Counted from the stretch's first letter, positions 24,567 to 33,934 are shown. The stretch: 64,000 bases of DNA from Hyphomonas sp. (GCF_017792385.1 NZ_CP051230.1:620001-684000); one strand, 5' to 3'. Numbers and translations are program-made. The notes: generated from the letters alone by a model not told the origin.

Positions 24567-25597
24567 AATTTTGAAACGAGGTCTTTCACCATGCCTGCAA
24601 TTTCAAGGCATGCCTGGCGCGAGCCCGGAGAAAATCCTGTGAAGGCCGTAAAGGCATGCGGCAGGGAATCATACCGCTTGTGCGTGACCTTCACGCCCGC
24701 ATTCTTCAGCCGCTTGGCATAGTCATCGCCTTCATCGCACAGCGGATCATGTCCCGCCGTGATGACAATGGCGGGCGGCAGGCCCTCCAACTCAGCAGTC
24801 TGGCCGGGCGACAGGAGCGGATCTGCCATGTTGAAATCAGTCGGCAGGTACTGCTCCATGAACCAGTTCATCGTGTCTGTGCTGAGAGAGAAGGTTTCAC
24901 CGAAATCCGTCCGGGAAGGGAATTCCTCCACCATGTCGACGGCCGGATAGATCAACAGCTGGTAGACCGGCAATGGCTTGTGTTCACGCTGCATCTCCTG
25001 GGAGATGATGGCGGAAAAATTGCCGCCCATACTGTCCCCGCCGACGGCGGCCATGCCCTCCGGTGCGCCGAATGTGCCGGCATTGCGCACACCCCATTCA
25101 TAGGCGGCGATGCTGTCATCGATCCCGGCGGGAAATTTGTTTTGCGGTGCCAGACGGTAATCGACCGACAGGACCGGGCCGCCCGTGACCGAAGCCAGGA
25201 TCGAACACCAGGCATGACAGGTCTCAAGATCGCCCACGACCCCACCGCCCATATGATAATAGACCAGCAGCGGCACGGCGGCATTCTGACTGGCCGGCTT
25301 GTAGAGGCGCACCGGAATCTCGTTCCGGTCAGGCCCGGGAATGGTGAAATCCTCGGTGGTGACGCCGGGCTCCAGCGGCGCTGCCAGCATGGCGAGCTGA
25401 TCCTTGACGGCAGCCTGCACCACTTCCGGCTCCATGGACGACATGGGCGGCGCATTGCGGCCGTTCCACGCGACCATCTGCAGCTGCGGCTCCAGAACCC
25501 GGCCGCGCACTTCGACCGGCTTTCCCCCGGCCAGGCGCACAAGCAATCCGTCCGGAAGCTTGAATATGAATTTGGTGATCATCTGTTGCAGGCTCAT
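24563..25597 (-). CDS. Alpha/beta hydrolase, HSL family esterase
   Basis: 344 residues. Catalytic Ser189 lies in GGDSMGGN, and the oxyanion region YYHMGGGVVGD (about 113-123) is an HGGG-type motif with Met as second residue. DYRLAPQNKFP is also typical of the hormone-sensitive lipase family. The likely acid is in TAGHDPLCDEG, and a C-terminal HAFTAFTG supplies the histidine. No signal peptide is clear. First of three tightly packed enzymes on the minus strand, 74 bp after the TetR gene; it probably hydrolyses short-chain esters. Confidence 0.88.
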   Translation of the reverse strand: MSLQQMITKFIFKLPDGLLVRLAGGKPVEVRGRVLEPQLQMVAWNGRNAPPMSSMEPEVVQAAVKDQLAMLAAPLEPGVTTEDFTIPGPDRNEIPVRLYKPASQNAAVPLLVYYHMGGGVVGDLETCHAWCSILASVTGGPVLSVDYRLAPQNKFPAGIDDSIAAYEWGVRNAGTFGAPEGMAAVGGDSMGGNFSAIISQEMQREHKPLPVYQLLIYPAVDMVEEFPSRTDFGETFSLSTDTMNWFMEQYLPTDFNMADPLLSPGQTAELEGLPPAIVITAGHDPLCDEGDDYAKRLKNAGVKVTHKRYDSLPHAFTAFTGFSPGSRQACLEIAGMVKDLVSKL

Positions 25598-25671
25598 GGT
25601 CGCCTCCCGTCCTGTCTTGTTGACGGCAAGCTTAGACCTGCAAGCGCGCCGACGCCAAGAGGCGTTTGGCC

Positions 25672-26301
25672 TTACTTTGCGGCAATCTCCCGAACCCCTG
25701 CCAGCAGCAGCGTGGTGGCGAATTTGGTTGCCCCATCCACGTCGATCGGGCGGCGCAGCAACATGTGCTCTCCCATTTCCCGGGCAATCCCGATGGCGGC
25801 AGCGGTCAGATAGGCCGTGTCGATCTTGGGCCCGCCCTCACCGGACAGGACATGTTCGAGGTCTGCCTTGATCTCTTCTGCCACAGCCAGCATTTCCGGC
25901 GTGTCCACGCGCACGCCAATCAGGGCCAGATGCGGTGCGCCGTTGCGGATGGGCTCTTCATTCTCGGTGGCAATAAAGCCGAAATAGGCGCGATAGGCAT
26001 CGTGCACATAGGTCTCGAAATCCGTCGCACAGGCGCGCACATCCTGGAGGCGGGAGCGGAACCGATGGGTCGAATCCTCCGCAATCGCCTCGAACACGTC
26101 TTCCTTGGACTTGAAGTAATTGTAGAATGTCCCGGCGGCGAGTTCGGTCTCCCGGATGATGTCCCGCACAGTCGTCGCCTCAAAGCCGATCCGCGCGAAC
26201 ACGCGCCGGCCAGCCTCCATGATGGCCCGGCGATTGGCGGCCTTCGACTTGGCGCGCTTGCCGGACGGGCCACGGGTCAGTTTCTTGGCAATGGTGGTCA
26301 T
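25672..26301 (-). CDS. TetR-family transcriptional regulator
   Basis: 209 residues with a Lys/Arg-rich N-terminus and an HTH in the first 75 residues (RRVFARIGFEATTVRDIIRE, ELAAGTFYNYFKSKEDVFE). The C-terminal ligand domain is helical and less conserved. It lies upstream of, and on the same strand as, the esterase and quinone-oxidoreductase genes, so it likely controls them and itself in response to a small hydrophobic ligand. No operator could be recognised by eye. Confidence 0.9.
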   Translation of the reverse strand: MTTIAKKLTRGPSGKRAKSKAANRRAIMEAGRRVFARIGFEATTVRDIIRETELAAGTFYNYFKSKEDVFEAIAEDSTHRFRSRLQDVRACATDFETYVHDAYRAYFGFIATENEEPIRNGAPHLALIGVRVDTPEMLAVAEEIKADLEHVLSGEGGPKIDTAYLTAAAIGIAREMGEHMLLRRPIDVDGATKFATTLLLAGVREIAAK

Positions 26302-26361
26302 GCAGGCCTTTCCTTGGGGAAGCCCTGCATATTCGTCGAGGCGTCATCATGCGTCAACTTT

Positions 26362-27045
26362 TTACGTGGCAGCAGGCGAATCTTTCGCAGCCGGCACACC
26401 TGCATCGTCCAGCCGGCGCTGGCGCAGGGCAGACACGATCACACCGAACACGACCCTCAACACGATCAGCAGCAGAACCCCCAGAAGCGGCTCACGCGTC
26501 CCAAATGCGAGGGCGGCGCCAAGGATGATAGCCACATGCAGGGTCACGATGCGGCCATATGGCGCGAACATTTCTCCCATCAAACTGCCCTCGCGATAGC
26601 CGCCCTTGAGCAGGAAATCGGACACGAACAGGATCGCATTCATGCCCAGAATGGCCATCACGAAAAACATCATCCCCTGCCCCGACCCGAGCGCCCAGGC
26701 GATGAGCGACCGGTAGTCCGGCATGCCGCCACCATCGCCGGCAAAGGCATGCAGGAAGACGCCATGGCCGAAACAGAACATCCCGTAATGGACGACAAAG
26801 AATGGGACGATGAAGAACACCATGAAACGATCTGACACGGTGCCGACTGCGGTTGCGATCATTCGGAACACGGTGAACAGGCCAATGATCAGGTTTTCCA
26901 GCCAGTACAGAGCGACCAGCGGTGTTGCGCCCCAGCCGAATGCCAGCACGGCCAGAACCGGCAGGAGATCCACACACAGCATCGCAACCGCCAGCGGGTC
27001 CCGATAGGTCCGCGCGATCAGGTCGGGGTCGAGAAAGGATTTCAC
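26362..27045 (-). CDS. DUF6498-type membrane protein
   Basis: 227 residues with about six hydrophobic segments. TPLVALYWLENLIIGLFTV and the following FFIVPFFVVHYGMFCFGHGVF are typical of DUF6498 proteins as I recall the family. Its start overlaps the stop of the upstream lipoprotein gene by 4 bp, so the two are coupled. Function unknown. Confidence 0.7.
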   Translation of the reverse strand: MKSFLDPDLIARTYRDPLAVAMLCVDLLPVLAVLAFGWGATPLVALYWLENLIIGLFTVFRMIATAVGTVSDRFMVFFIVPFFVVHYGMFCFGHGVFLHAFAGDGGGMPDYRSLIAWALGSGQGMMFFVMAILGMNAILFVSDFLLKGGYREGSLMGEMFAPYGRIVTLHVAIILGAALAFGTREPLLGVLLLIVLRVVFGVIVSALRQRRLDDAGVPAAKDSPAAT

Positions 27046-27638
27046 TCGATTACGAGGTCCGGAACCAGTGTCGGCATCGGGTCGGTTGTGCGCTCATACC
27101 TGAAAGTGTGGCCGGGCTTCCAGCCATCACGTGTCTCGAATTCGGAGACCGATACCAGCACGCCATCCTCGCCGATACGGCCGGTGGACCGCACCCCGAT
27201 AATATCGTTCAGGCCCGTAACTTCCTCATAGGCCGACCAGCTGCCATCCGCGCCGAGCGTGAAGCTTCCCGTCGTCCGGAATCCGGCACTGGTGATGTAG
27301 ACATAGTCCAGTTCTCCGGTCGCCTTGGTTTTCTGGATATAGGTCACCCCGCCATAGGACCCGTCCGCCAGCACGTGTTTGTTCACCAGCACCGACCCGC
27401 CAAGGTCCCAATACCATTCGGAATAGTCTGCGGGCTGGCCGTGCTGCTTGTCGGCCTCGCCCGGCTCGCCACGCCACCTCGTGCCGACGAGATCCGCCAG
27501 CATCCCGAAATCCGACTCGAAGGCACTTTGCGCCATGACGGGCGCGCCAATCGAGACCGGCGCGATCTCCGCCTGTGTCGAGGCACACGCGCCCAGCAGG
27601 CACGCCATCACCGCTCCGGCAGTCCATGGTCCCCTCAT
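27042..27638 (-). CDS. Putative lipoprotein, DUF1579-like
   Basis: 198 residues from the ATG at 27638, which puts a signal peptide with lipobox LLGACAS at the N-terminus; an in-frame ATG at 27701 would overlap the M23 gene. The mature protein contains DLVGTRWRGEP, EWYWDLGGSVLV and a run of short beta strands. This resembles lipocalin-like DUF1579/THAP4-type barrels, but I am not sure. Coupled to the DUF6498 gene by a 4-bp overlap and 16 bp downstream of the M23 peptidase gene. Confidence 0.65.
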   Translation of the reverse strand: MRGPWTAGAVMACLLGACASTQAEIAPVSIGAPVMAQSAFESDFGMLADLVGTRWRGEPGEADKQHGQPADYSEWYWDLGGSVLVNKHVLADGSYGGVTYIQKTKATGELDYVYITSAGFRTTGSFTLGADGSWSAYEEVTGLNDIIGVRSTGRIGEDGVLVSVSEFETRDGWKPGHTFRYERTTDPMPTLVPDLVIE

Positions 27639-27654
27639 CCTGTATCCCCCGTCC

Positions 27655-28344
27655 TCAATAGGCCTGAGCATACTCATAGGGCGGAAACGAGAACGGGTCA
27701 CGCGGAGAAAGGCCCTTGGACCCGCGCGGATTGTTGTAATTGCCCGTCAGGATCTCGTAATGGATGTGGACGGCAGTCGCGTTGCCGCTCGATCCCATGA
27801 ACCCGACCGGCTGTCCGAAGCCGATCTTTTCGCCCTTCTGGACGCCGGGCTGGATGTAGGCGAGGTGGGCGTAGCGGGTGTAGACCCCCTTGCCATGGTC
27901 AATCAGCACCATGTTGCCATAGCCGGTCGATACCCGTGCCTCGATCACCCGTCCCGGCGCAGCGGCATAGATGGTCCCGGCCGGGCGCGATTGCAGGTCG
28001 ATACCATCATGCCGGCGGCCAAACCGCTGGCCGAAACCGGATGTGAGACAAACATCATTGGCGGGCGCAGCCGCCAGCGGAACGCCATTCACCATCACGA
28101 TGGGCTTGTAGTTCCGCACCCAGCCCTCTTCGTCCACCAGAGGCGAGTTGGACACCCGGATGCCATAACACGCCCGGAGATAGGCATTCGGCTGGAACGG
28201 TCCCTGCTCCGCCGCCGTGACGGGCGGCGGGGTCGATACGGCTGGCGCCGGGGCGGCACGCGGTACTGTGTGTACGGTAACCGGCGCTGGAGAAGCGCAC
28301 GCCGTGCCCAGCAACAGGGCAAAGAGGGTAGCCTTGCGGGTCAT
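27655..28344 (-). CDS. M23 (LytM-like) peptidase lipoprotein
   Basis: 229 residues from the ATG at 28344, giving the signal peptide MTRKATLFALLLGTAC with lipobox around Cys16. A Pro-rich linker leads to the LytM/M23 domain: zinc ligands in GRRHDGIDLQ (HxxxD) and HIHYEI (HxH), with DHGKGVYTRYAHL and GQPVGFMGSSG between them. Both zinc sites are intact, so it may be an active peptidoglycan endopeptidase at the outer membrane. Next gene is the DUF1579-like lipoprotein. Confidence 0.88.
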   Translation of the reverse strand: MTRKATLFALLLGTACASPAPVTVHTVPRAAPAPAVSTPPPVTAAEQGPFQPNAYLRACYGIRVSNSPLVDEEGWVRNYKPIVMVNGVPLAAAPANDVCLTSGFGQRFGRRHDGIDLQSRPAGTIYAAAPGRVIEARVSTGYGNMVLIDHGKGVYTRYAHLAYIQPGVQKGEKIGFGQPVGFMGSSGNATAVHIHYEILTGNYNNPRGSKGLSPRDPFSFPPYEYAQAY

Positions 28345-28375
28345 GAGAGGTGTTATGCCCTCCGACCGGTTAACA

Positions 28376-29707
28376 TCAGGCAACGACGCGCGCGCGTTTC
28401 GCCCCCCGCTCGATCTCCTTCAGCAGATCACGGCAGTACAAATTGAAATCCACCTGCATCCGGTGACGCGGACTGTCATAGAAATGGCCAAGATGCTGCT
28501 TCTCGTCCTCGGCCGTGATCCGGTCCATCTCGGCCACCTGCGGGAATGCATAATCGCCATTCAGTGCGGCTGCGACCAGCTTGGATTGCTGCTCGGCAAA
28601 ATTGACCAGGGTCGGCAGGGGCTGGGCTAGTCCCAGGAAGAAGATCGTCTCCCGGCCCGGCTTCACCATCCGTTTGTAGAGGGGGAAGACATTCTCCTTC
28701 GGCGTGAGGTCATCCTGCTTAAGGAAGGGAAAGGTCACGTTATAGCCCGTGGCCCAGATGATCGCATCCACCTGCTCGCGTGTGCCATCGGTGAAGATGA
28801 CTCCGTCCCCGTCCAGTCGGTCAATGCCCGGTTTGGGAATGATGTCCCCGCAGCCGACCCGTGTCAGGAATTCGCCCGACACGGACGGATGGCCGTCCAG
28901 AGGCTCATGATCCGGTTTCGGCAGGCCATAATCCTCCATCATGCCGATCGTCTTCTTGATCTTCTTGCGCGCCAGGGCGCGTCCGATCTTCGACGGCAGC
29001 CAGGCCGGCAGCACGGCCTTGTCCGCCGGCTGGCCGTCCATGTATTTCGGCATCACCCATACGCCGCGCCGCATCGAGATGAACAGCTTTTCCGCCAGCG
29101 GGCGCTGGGACAGCTCGGACGAAATATCCATCGCGGAATTGCCGCCTCCCACGACCATCGCCCGCTTGCCCCGGAAATCGAACGGCTCGAAGGGATCGGT
29201 GTAGTTGTGGGAGTGGACCTGATAACCATCAAACGTACCGGGATATTCCGGCATGCGCGGATCCCAGTGATGACCATTTGCCACGACGACGGCATCGTAC
29301 TCACGCGACTCCCCGGTCGACAGCGTCACTTTCCAGCGGCCCTCCGGCAGGTCTTCGACATCTGTCACAGCCGTGTTGAACGTGATCGTTTCGCGTAGTC
29401 CGAAATGATCGACATAATCATGGAAGTACTGCAGCAATTGCGCATGATGCGGAAAATCCGGCCAGTCATCCGGCACCGGATAATCCTCGAATGCCAGTCG
29501 CCATTTTGACGTGTCGATATGCAGCGACTGATAGCAGGAAGACGCCCCATTGGGGTTCTTGTAGTACCAGTTGCCACCAATATTGTCCGACATTTCGAAA
29601 CAGTCATATGGCAGGCCGTAATCCTTCAGCCGCTTTGCCATGGTAAAACCGGAACACCCTGCCCCGATGATACAGGTCCTAGGTTTCGCCGCGCCGTCGA
29701 ACGCCAT
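28376..29707 (-). CDS. Flavin-containing monooxygenase
   Basis: 443 residues from the ATG at 29707 (GGAGGA upstream). FAD motif IIGAGCSG, the NADPH motif VVGGGNSAMD, and the FMO fingerprint FDGYQVHSHNY between them; ATGY occurs near the C-terminal third. The family oxygenates soft nucleophiles or performs Baeyer-Villiger reactions on ketones; the exact substrate cannot be read. Divergent from the two hotdog thioesterases with a 91-bp gap, suggesting a shared pathway. Confidence 0.87.
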   Translation of the reverse strand: MAFDGAAKPRTCIIGAGCSGFTMAKRLKDYGLPYDCFEMSDNIGGNWYYKNPNGASSCYQSLHIDTSKWRLAFEDYPVPDDWPDFPHHAQLLQYFHDYVDHFGLRETITFNTAVTDVEDLPEGRWKVTLSTGESREYDAVVVANGHHWDPRMPEYPGTFDGYQVHSHNYTDPFEPFDFRGKRAMVVGGGNSAMDISSELSQRPLAEKLFISMRRGVWVMPKYMDGQPADKAVLPAWLPSKIGRALARKKIKKTIGMMEDYGLPKPDHEPLDGHPSVSGEFLTRVGCGDIIPKPGIDRLDGDGVIFTDGTREQVDAIIWATGYNVTFPFLKQDDLTPKENVFPLYKRMVKPGRETIFFLGLAQPLPTLVNFAEQQSKLVAAALNGDYAFPQVAEMDRITAEDEKQHLGHFYDSPRHRMQVDFNLYCRDLLKEIERGAKRARVVA

Positions 29708-29798
29708 TTCATCTTCCTCCGCGTGAGCCTTTTGTTTTCGCTCTTTTCCTGATGATGTTATCCGGGCAAGACGACTCGTCAAACGAATGAGGGCCAAT

Positions 29799-30278
29799 AT
29801 GAGCGATGACGCCACGTCACCTCCCGAACCTTGGGAACTGATGCAGGAAAACATCGAGATGCTGAGCGGTGGCATCCCGTGGGGACGGCGCATGGGCTTC
29901 CGGTTCACGAAGATTGAAAAAGGCCGTTCCTGGGGAATCCAGCCCTGGAAGGACCGGCTGGTCGGCGACCCGGACACAGGCGTGATCCATGGCGGCGTTC
30001 TGACGGCTTTCCTGGACAATCTTTGCGGAACGGCCGCGAGCGCGTCCCTGTCCAAGCCGCGCTTTGTTGCAACGCTGGATTTGCGGATCGATTACATGCG
30101 CCCCGCCGAAAAAGGCCGCGACATCATCGGCGAAGCGGAATGCTATCACCAGACGCGAAATATCTGTTTCACGCGGGCCTGGGCCTATCATGAGAGCCGC
30201 GACCGGGTGATCGCTACTGCAGCGGGCGCCTTCGCGATCAACAAGCCGCGTTCACTCGACTCCATGAGGGCGATGTGA
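29799..30278 (+). CDS. PaaI-type hotdog thioesterase
   Basis: 159 residues from the ATG at 29799, preceded by GAGGG; the ATG at 29787 is possible but lacks a site. Hotdog fold with VIHGGVLTAFLDNLCG (the HGG helix motif) and ATLDLRIDYMRPA. Hydrolyses acyl-CoA thioesters. It is followed by a paralogous gene with an overlapping stop and start (TGATG), so translation is coupled. Confidence 0.85.
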   Translation: MSDDATSPPEPWELMQENIEMLSGGIPWGRRMGFRFTKIEKGRSWGIQPWKDRLVGDPDTGVIHGGVLTAFLDNLCGTAASASLSKPRFVATLDLRIDYMRPAEKGRDIIGEAECYHQTRNICFTRAWAYHESRDRVIATAAGAFAINKPRSLDSMRAM

Positions 30279-30718
30279 TGGCAGGCAATTCCACTTCGAC
30301 CGAGCCAAGCCGCGCAGACGAGGTCCGCGCCTTTATCGGGCGGACCCCGCTTGCCCAGGAAATGGGCCTGCGCTGTGAGGTGATGGGCGATGAGATGACA
30401 ATGGTCATGCCCTATCAGGAAAAGCTGATCGGCAATTTCATGATCAAGGCCATTCATGGCGGGGCCATCGGGGCATTTCTCGAAATCACGTCCCAGGCCC
30501 AGGTCTTCCTTGTCACGGAACATCTTCTGCGTCCTCCGCGCCCGATCAATCTCACCATAGACTATCTGCGCCAGGGACACGCCAAGGACCTTTACGCGCG
30601 CGCCGAAATCACCAAGATGGGTCGGCGCATGTGCTCCGTACGCGCTGAAGCGTGGCAGGATGAGCGCTCGAAACCCGTCACGACCCTGATGGCCCATTTC
30701 ATGGTTTCAGGCGACTGA
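30278..30718 (+). CDS. PaaI-type hotdog thioesterase, paralogue
   Basis: 146 residues starting at the ATG at 30278, overlapping the stop of the first thioesterase; a GTG three bases earlier is possible. The hotdog motif AIHGGAIGAFLEI and INLTIDYLRQG are conserved relative to the neighbour. Hotdog domains pair as dimers, so the two products may form a heterodimer. Neighbouring FMO and acyl-CoA genes suggest fatty-acyl or aryl-CoA substrates. Confidence 0.85.
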   Translation: MAGNSTSTEPSRADEVRAFIGRTPLAQEMGLRCEVMGDEMTMVMPYQEKLIGNFMIKAIHGGAIGAFLEITSQAQVFLVTEHLLRPPRPINLTIDYLRQGHAKDLYARAEITKMGRRMCSVRAEAWQDERSKPVTTLMAHFMVSGD

Positions 30719-30749
30719 CGCAGGGCTACAGAAAGGAGGCCAGAGACTC

Positions 30750-31199
30750 ATGAAATACGCTCTTGTGGCTCTGGCCTTTTGTACCGGTTGTGCCAGCACA
30801 GCGATCGACAGCACGTCTCCGCCGGACCACCCGCTTGGCTGGTTGACAGGGTGCTGGATCAGCCAGGACGGCACCGCCCGGGAAGTCTGGTCAAAAGCAG
30901 AAGCCGGCCATCTGTTCGGCTATGCGCTGACCCTGAATGAAGGCGGCGTCAGCTTCTTTGAACAAATGCATGTTCAGCCGGGCCCGCTCTACGTGCTGAA
31001 CGTCTATCCCAAAGGTATCGGCCCCTCAAAATTCGTGGAAAGCCTGCAAGGCGACCAATCCGTCACCTTCATCAATGGCGCTCACGATTATCCCCAATTG
31101 ATCCACTATGAACGCCAGGGAGACCGGCTGACTGCGCACATCGCGCTGGAGGACGGATCGAACCGGCGCGATTTTGCCTACTCTGCCTGCCCCAACTGA
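30750..31199 (+). CDS. DUF6265-like putative lipoprotein
   Basis: 149 residues. A short signal with lipobox CTGCAS places Cys14 as the lipidation site. The mature part starts LGWLTGCWISQDG and EVWSKAEAGHLFGYAL, matching the DUF6265 pattern (WLxGxW then ExW). Function unknown. AAAGGAGG lies upstream of the start. It follows the thioesterase pair by 31 bp. Confidence 0.75.
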   Translation: MKYALVALAFCTGCASTAIDSTSPPDHPLGWLTGCWISQDGTAREVWSKAEAGHLFGYALTLNEGGVSFFEQMHVQPGPLYVLNVYPKGIGPSKFVESLQGDQSVTFINGAHDYPQLIHYERQGDRLTAHIALEDGSNRRDFAYSACPN

Positions 31200-31279
31200 G
31201 CTGCTGGCATCGGTCCGCTTGGGCATTTCTTCATGATTTCTGCCTAGATTGCCTGCCTTGTGGAGGGGGAAAGCGCGGC

Positions 31280-33043
31280 ATGGAACGGGGCGGCAAGATC
31301 ATGAATGCGGGGTTGCGCCCTGCATGGCCCGCTCTTGTGTTCCTGCTCGTGGCCCTTGTGATGCTGGGGGCAGACGCCCTGAATGGCAGCGCGGTCCATG
31401 ATATTGACGACATTGCCCGGCGACTGCAGATCGCGGACCTGTTGCAGGACGGCAATTGGCATGATCCGGACTGGCCATTTCTTTCCATGCCCGATCCCTA
31501 TGCCTCGCCCTGGTCCCGTCTGGTGGACTTGCCATACGTCCTGATCACTTGGGCGCTTGAACCTGTCCTGGGCCCACAGGCTGCCTTCGCTGCAGCCCGC
31601 TTTGTCGTCCCCCTGCTCTGGCTGATCGCCTATGCGGGGCTGGCCGCGCAACTCATTCGGCACATTCTCGGCGACCATCCCGGCCTTCCGGCCATGGCAG
31701 CCGCCGCCTTCGCCTCCCTGTTCGCCGTCATCGAATTCATGCCGGACCGGATAGACCATCACAATGTCCAGATCGTCCTGCTGCTTGCGGCCTGTCTCGG
31801 CATCGTGTCACGCCATCGCCATGCAGGCATCCTGCTGGGCCTCGCCAGTGTCCTGTCGATCGCGGTCGGCCTTGAATGCGTGCCCTATATCGCACTCGCT
31901 CTGTCCGGCGTCGCCGTGAATGCGGCCCTCGCCCCCCAATCAGGCATGCCCCGGAAACTGCTTCTGTGCGGCCTGACCCTGCTCACCGCCACATTGCCAA
32001 CAGGCCTCTTGCTGTCCGGCCCCACCCTGTTTCAGACCCATTGCGATGCCTTGTCGGCTCCATGGGCCCTGGCATTGATGGCTGGCGGTCTTGTTGCTGC
32101 CGGAGCGCCACCCGTCTGGAGCCTGTTCAACCTGACGCACCCCGTCCCCCGCCTTGGAATACTGGTCTTCGGCGGGGGTCTGGCATTGGCCGCGCTCTGG
32201 CTGGCTTTTCCGGAATGCCATGCCGGCCCGTACGGCATGATCAATGAGACGGCCCGGACGTTCTGGATCTCGAACGTCATTCAGGAAAAAGGGCCGGTTG
32301 GGGCGTTCGCTCGCGGCGAACACCTCCTCGTCGCCATCTTCCTGACGCTTCTGGCCTTGACACTTGCAGCCTGGATGAGCGCGCCAGCGCGCCGCGCACC
32401 GGTGCTCATTCTCCTGCTGATGGCCACTCTGGGCACGCTCCTGTCAGCCTGGCAGATGCGGAACTTCAAGTTTCCGGCAGCGCTACTGCCGCTCTTCCTT
32501 CCGCTCTTTCTGGCACGGGCGCGCGCAGGAAACGGCGTGCGTCTCGGCCTCTCGGTGCTTGTGCCGCCCGCACTATTGCTCGCCGGGTTTGCCGGTCTGG
32601 TGAAGCCGGAAAGCCGGACGCTGTCACTTGTGGACTACATGGAAGGCGATGCCTGCCGCGACGCCGACCTGACCAGCCTGTCAGACCTGCCTCCCTCCCG
32701 CATCATGGCCCCAATGGGGTTGTCGCTGACCCTCGCCCGGCATATCAGCGAAACGGGCAGCGGTCACAGCGTCGCCGCCCTGCCCTTTCACCGCGCTGCG
32801 CCCGGCATGAAGCGCATGTTCGAAACGTTCGTCCTGTCCGATCCGACGCAGCGGCGAGACGCTCTGGCCCCGTTCGACCTGCTGGCAGTCTGCACCTTGC
32901 CGGATACCGGCAACGCGCCCGATCAGGCGCTATTGTTTGCTGCGCTCAGTTCAGGCCGAGACTGGCCCGGCCTGCAGGAAATCCCGCAGAATCCCGAATC
33001 GCGATTCCGCCTGTTCAGGATCGATCACGACACGGTCGAATGA
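31280..33043 (+). CDS. GT-C-like multi-pass membrane protein
   Basis: 587 residues with about ten hydrophobic segments and a soluble C-terminal part. The first outer loop carries acidic residues (VHDIDDIARR and DPYASPWSRLVDLP), and DRIDHHNVQ follows the second cluster of helices. This is like the loops of STT3/PglB and other GT-C glycosyltransferases that use lipid-linked donors. No WWDYG motif was seen, so the acceptor chemistry is unknown. The start may be the ATG at 31280 or at 31301. The gene is isolated between lipoprotein genes. Confidence 0.55.
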   Translation: MERGGKIMNAGLRPAWPALVFLLVALVMLGADALNGSAVHDIDDIARRLQIADLLQDGNWHDPDWPFLSMPDPYASPWSRLVDLPYVLITWALEPVLGPQAAFAAARFVVPLLWLIAYAGLAAQLIRHILGDHPGLPAMAAAAFASLFAVIEFMPDRIDHHNVQIVLLLAACLGIVSRHRHAGILLGLASVLSIAVGLECVPYIALALSGVAVNAALAPQSGMPRKLLLCGLTLLTATLPTGLLLSGPTLFQTHCDALSAPWALALMAGGLVAAGAPPVWSLFNLTHPVPRLGILVFGGGLALAALWLAFPECHAGPYGMINETARTFWISNVIQEKGPVGAFARGEHLLVAIFLTLLALTLAAWMSAPARRAPVLILLLMATLGTLLSAWQMRNFKFPAALLPLFLPLFLARARAGNGVRLGLSVLVPPALLLAGFAGLVKPESRTLSLVDYMEGDACRDADLTSLSDLPPSRIMAPMGLSLTLARHISETGSGHSVAALPFHRAAPGMKRMFETFVLSDPTQRRDALAPFDLLAVCTLPDTGNAPDQALLFAALSSGRDWPGLQEIPQNPESRFRLFRIDHDTVE

Positions 33044-33053
33044 ACCGTCGCGC

Positions 33054-33923
33054 CTAGTCCCCGAGTCGCTCCACTGCGACCGGCTCGCCATCGAACAGCG
33101 CCAGGTATTGTTGCTTCAGGCTGTCCCGGAACGCCGCTTGCGGAACAGTCACATGGTAGGCTCCCTCGGCATAGGAGCCGATGTCATAGGGCGCGAAATG
33201 CACGACATAGCCGCCGAACTTGCCCGGCACGGTGGAGGGAACGAAATTCACCTCTCCGGCCAGAACCATGTCGGCACTGACCAGCTCCCGCGCCTGTGAA
33301 TGAAACTGCTCGATATCGGAGGCCCGTCCGCCCTTCCGCAGCTTCTGCCGGGCAATCCCCTGCCACACCGTGTCCATGTGCGCCTGCACGGCGGCCTGCG
33401 GTTGCTGGAAGAACGCGCTCAACCGCATCGGTTCTCCGGTCGCGCTGTTGTAGATTCGCGCATCCGTGAAATAATTGCCATGGGCGCCGCCGGTGAAAGT
33501 GTAGAAAAACCCCTCCAGGCTCATGATGTTGCCAGCCTCGGCGACCACACCCCATTTGATGCGCAACCCATAGGCCCGGAAATAGTCCGGGTCGGCCTCC
33601 CTGTAATCCTGGGCGTCCTGTGACATGGCCTCGATGCGGATCTGGGCGTCTTCCACGAGGTCCATGCCGATCGCAGGCGCCTTGCTGAACACGGCCTCGT
33701 CGAAAGTTGCCTCGGCCTTGAGATAGGCTTCATCGACGATGATCTCCCGCGGAAGCTCGTCCACGGATTCGATGGCCGCGACGTCCAGGCTGGCCGCCGT
33801 CTCGTCTGTCCCTGCCGTCTCGGCTTCAGCTTCACCGACATCCGACAGGCTACGCACCTTCTTCTGGCATCCGGCCGTCAGCAACAGCGCCCCCGTCATG
33901 GCGGCCAGGACAACACTCTTCAT
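33054..33923 (-). CDS. DUF3298/RsiV-like putative lipoprotein
   Basis: 289 residues with a lipobox LLTAGC (Cys about 19). An acidic linker leads to the domain with FFYTFTGGAHGNYFTDARIYN, MRLSAFFQ and HFAPYDIGSYAEG, the strand pattern of the DUF3298 half of PdaC/RsiV-type proteins, which can bind lysozyme or peptidoglycan. No catalytic deacetylase domain is present. It lies 11 bp downstream of putA on the same strand. Confidence 0.72.
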   Translation of the reverse strand: MKSVVLAAMTGALLLTAGCQKKVRSLSDVGEAEAETAGTDETAASLDVAAIESVDELPREIIVDEAYLKAEATFDEAVFSKAPAIGMDLVEDAQIRIEAMSQDAQDYREADPDYFRAYGLRIKWGVVAEAGNIMSLEGFFYTFTGGAHGNYFTDARIYNSATGEPMRLSAFFQQPQAAVQAHMDTVWQGIARQKLRKGGRASDIEQFHSQARELVSADMVLAGEVNFVPSTVPGKFGGYVVHFAPYDIGSYAEGAYHVTVPQAAFRDSLKQQYLALFDGEPVAVERLGD

Positions 33924-33934
33924 GCGGCGCTCCT

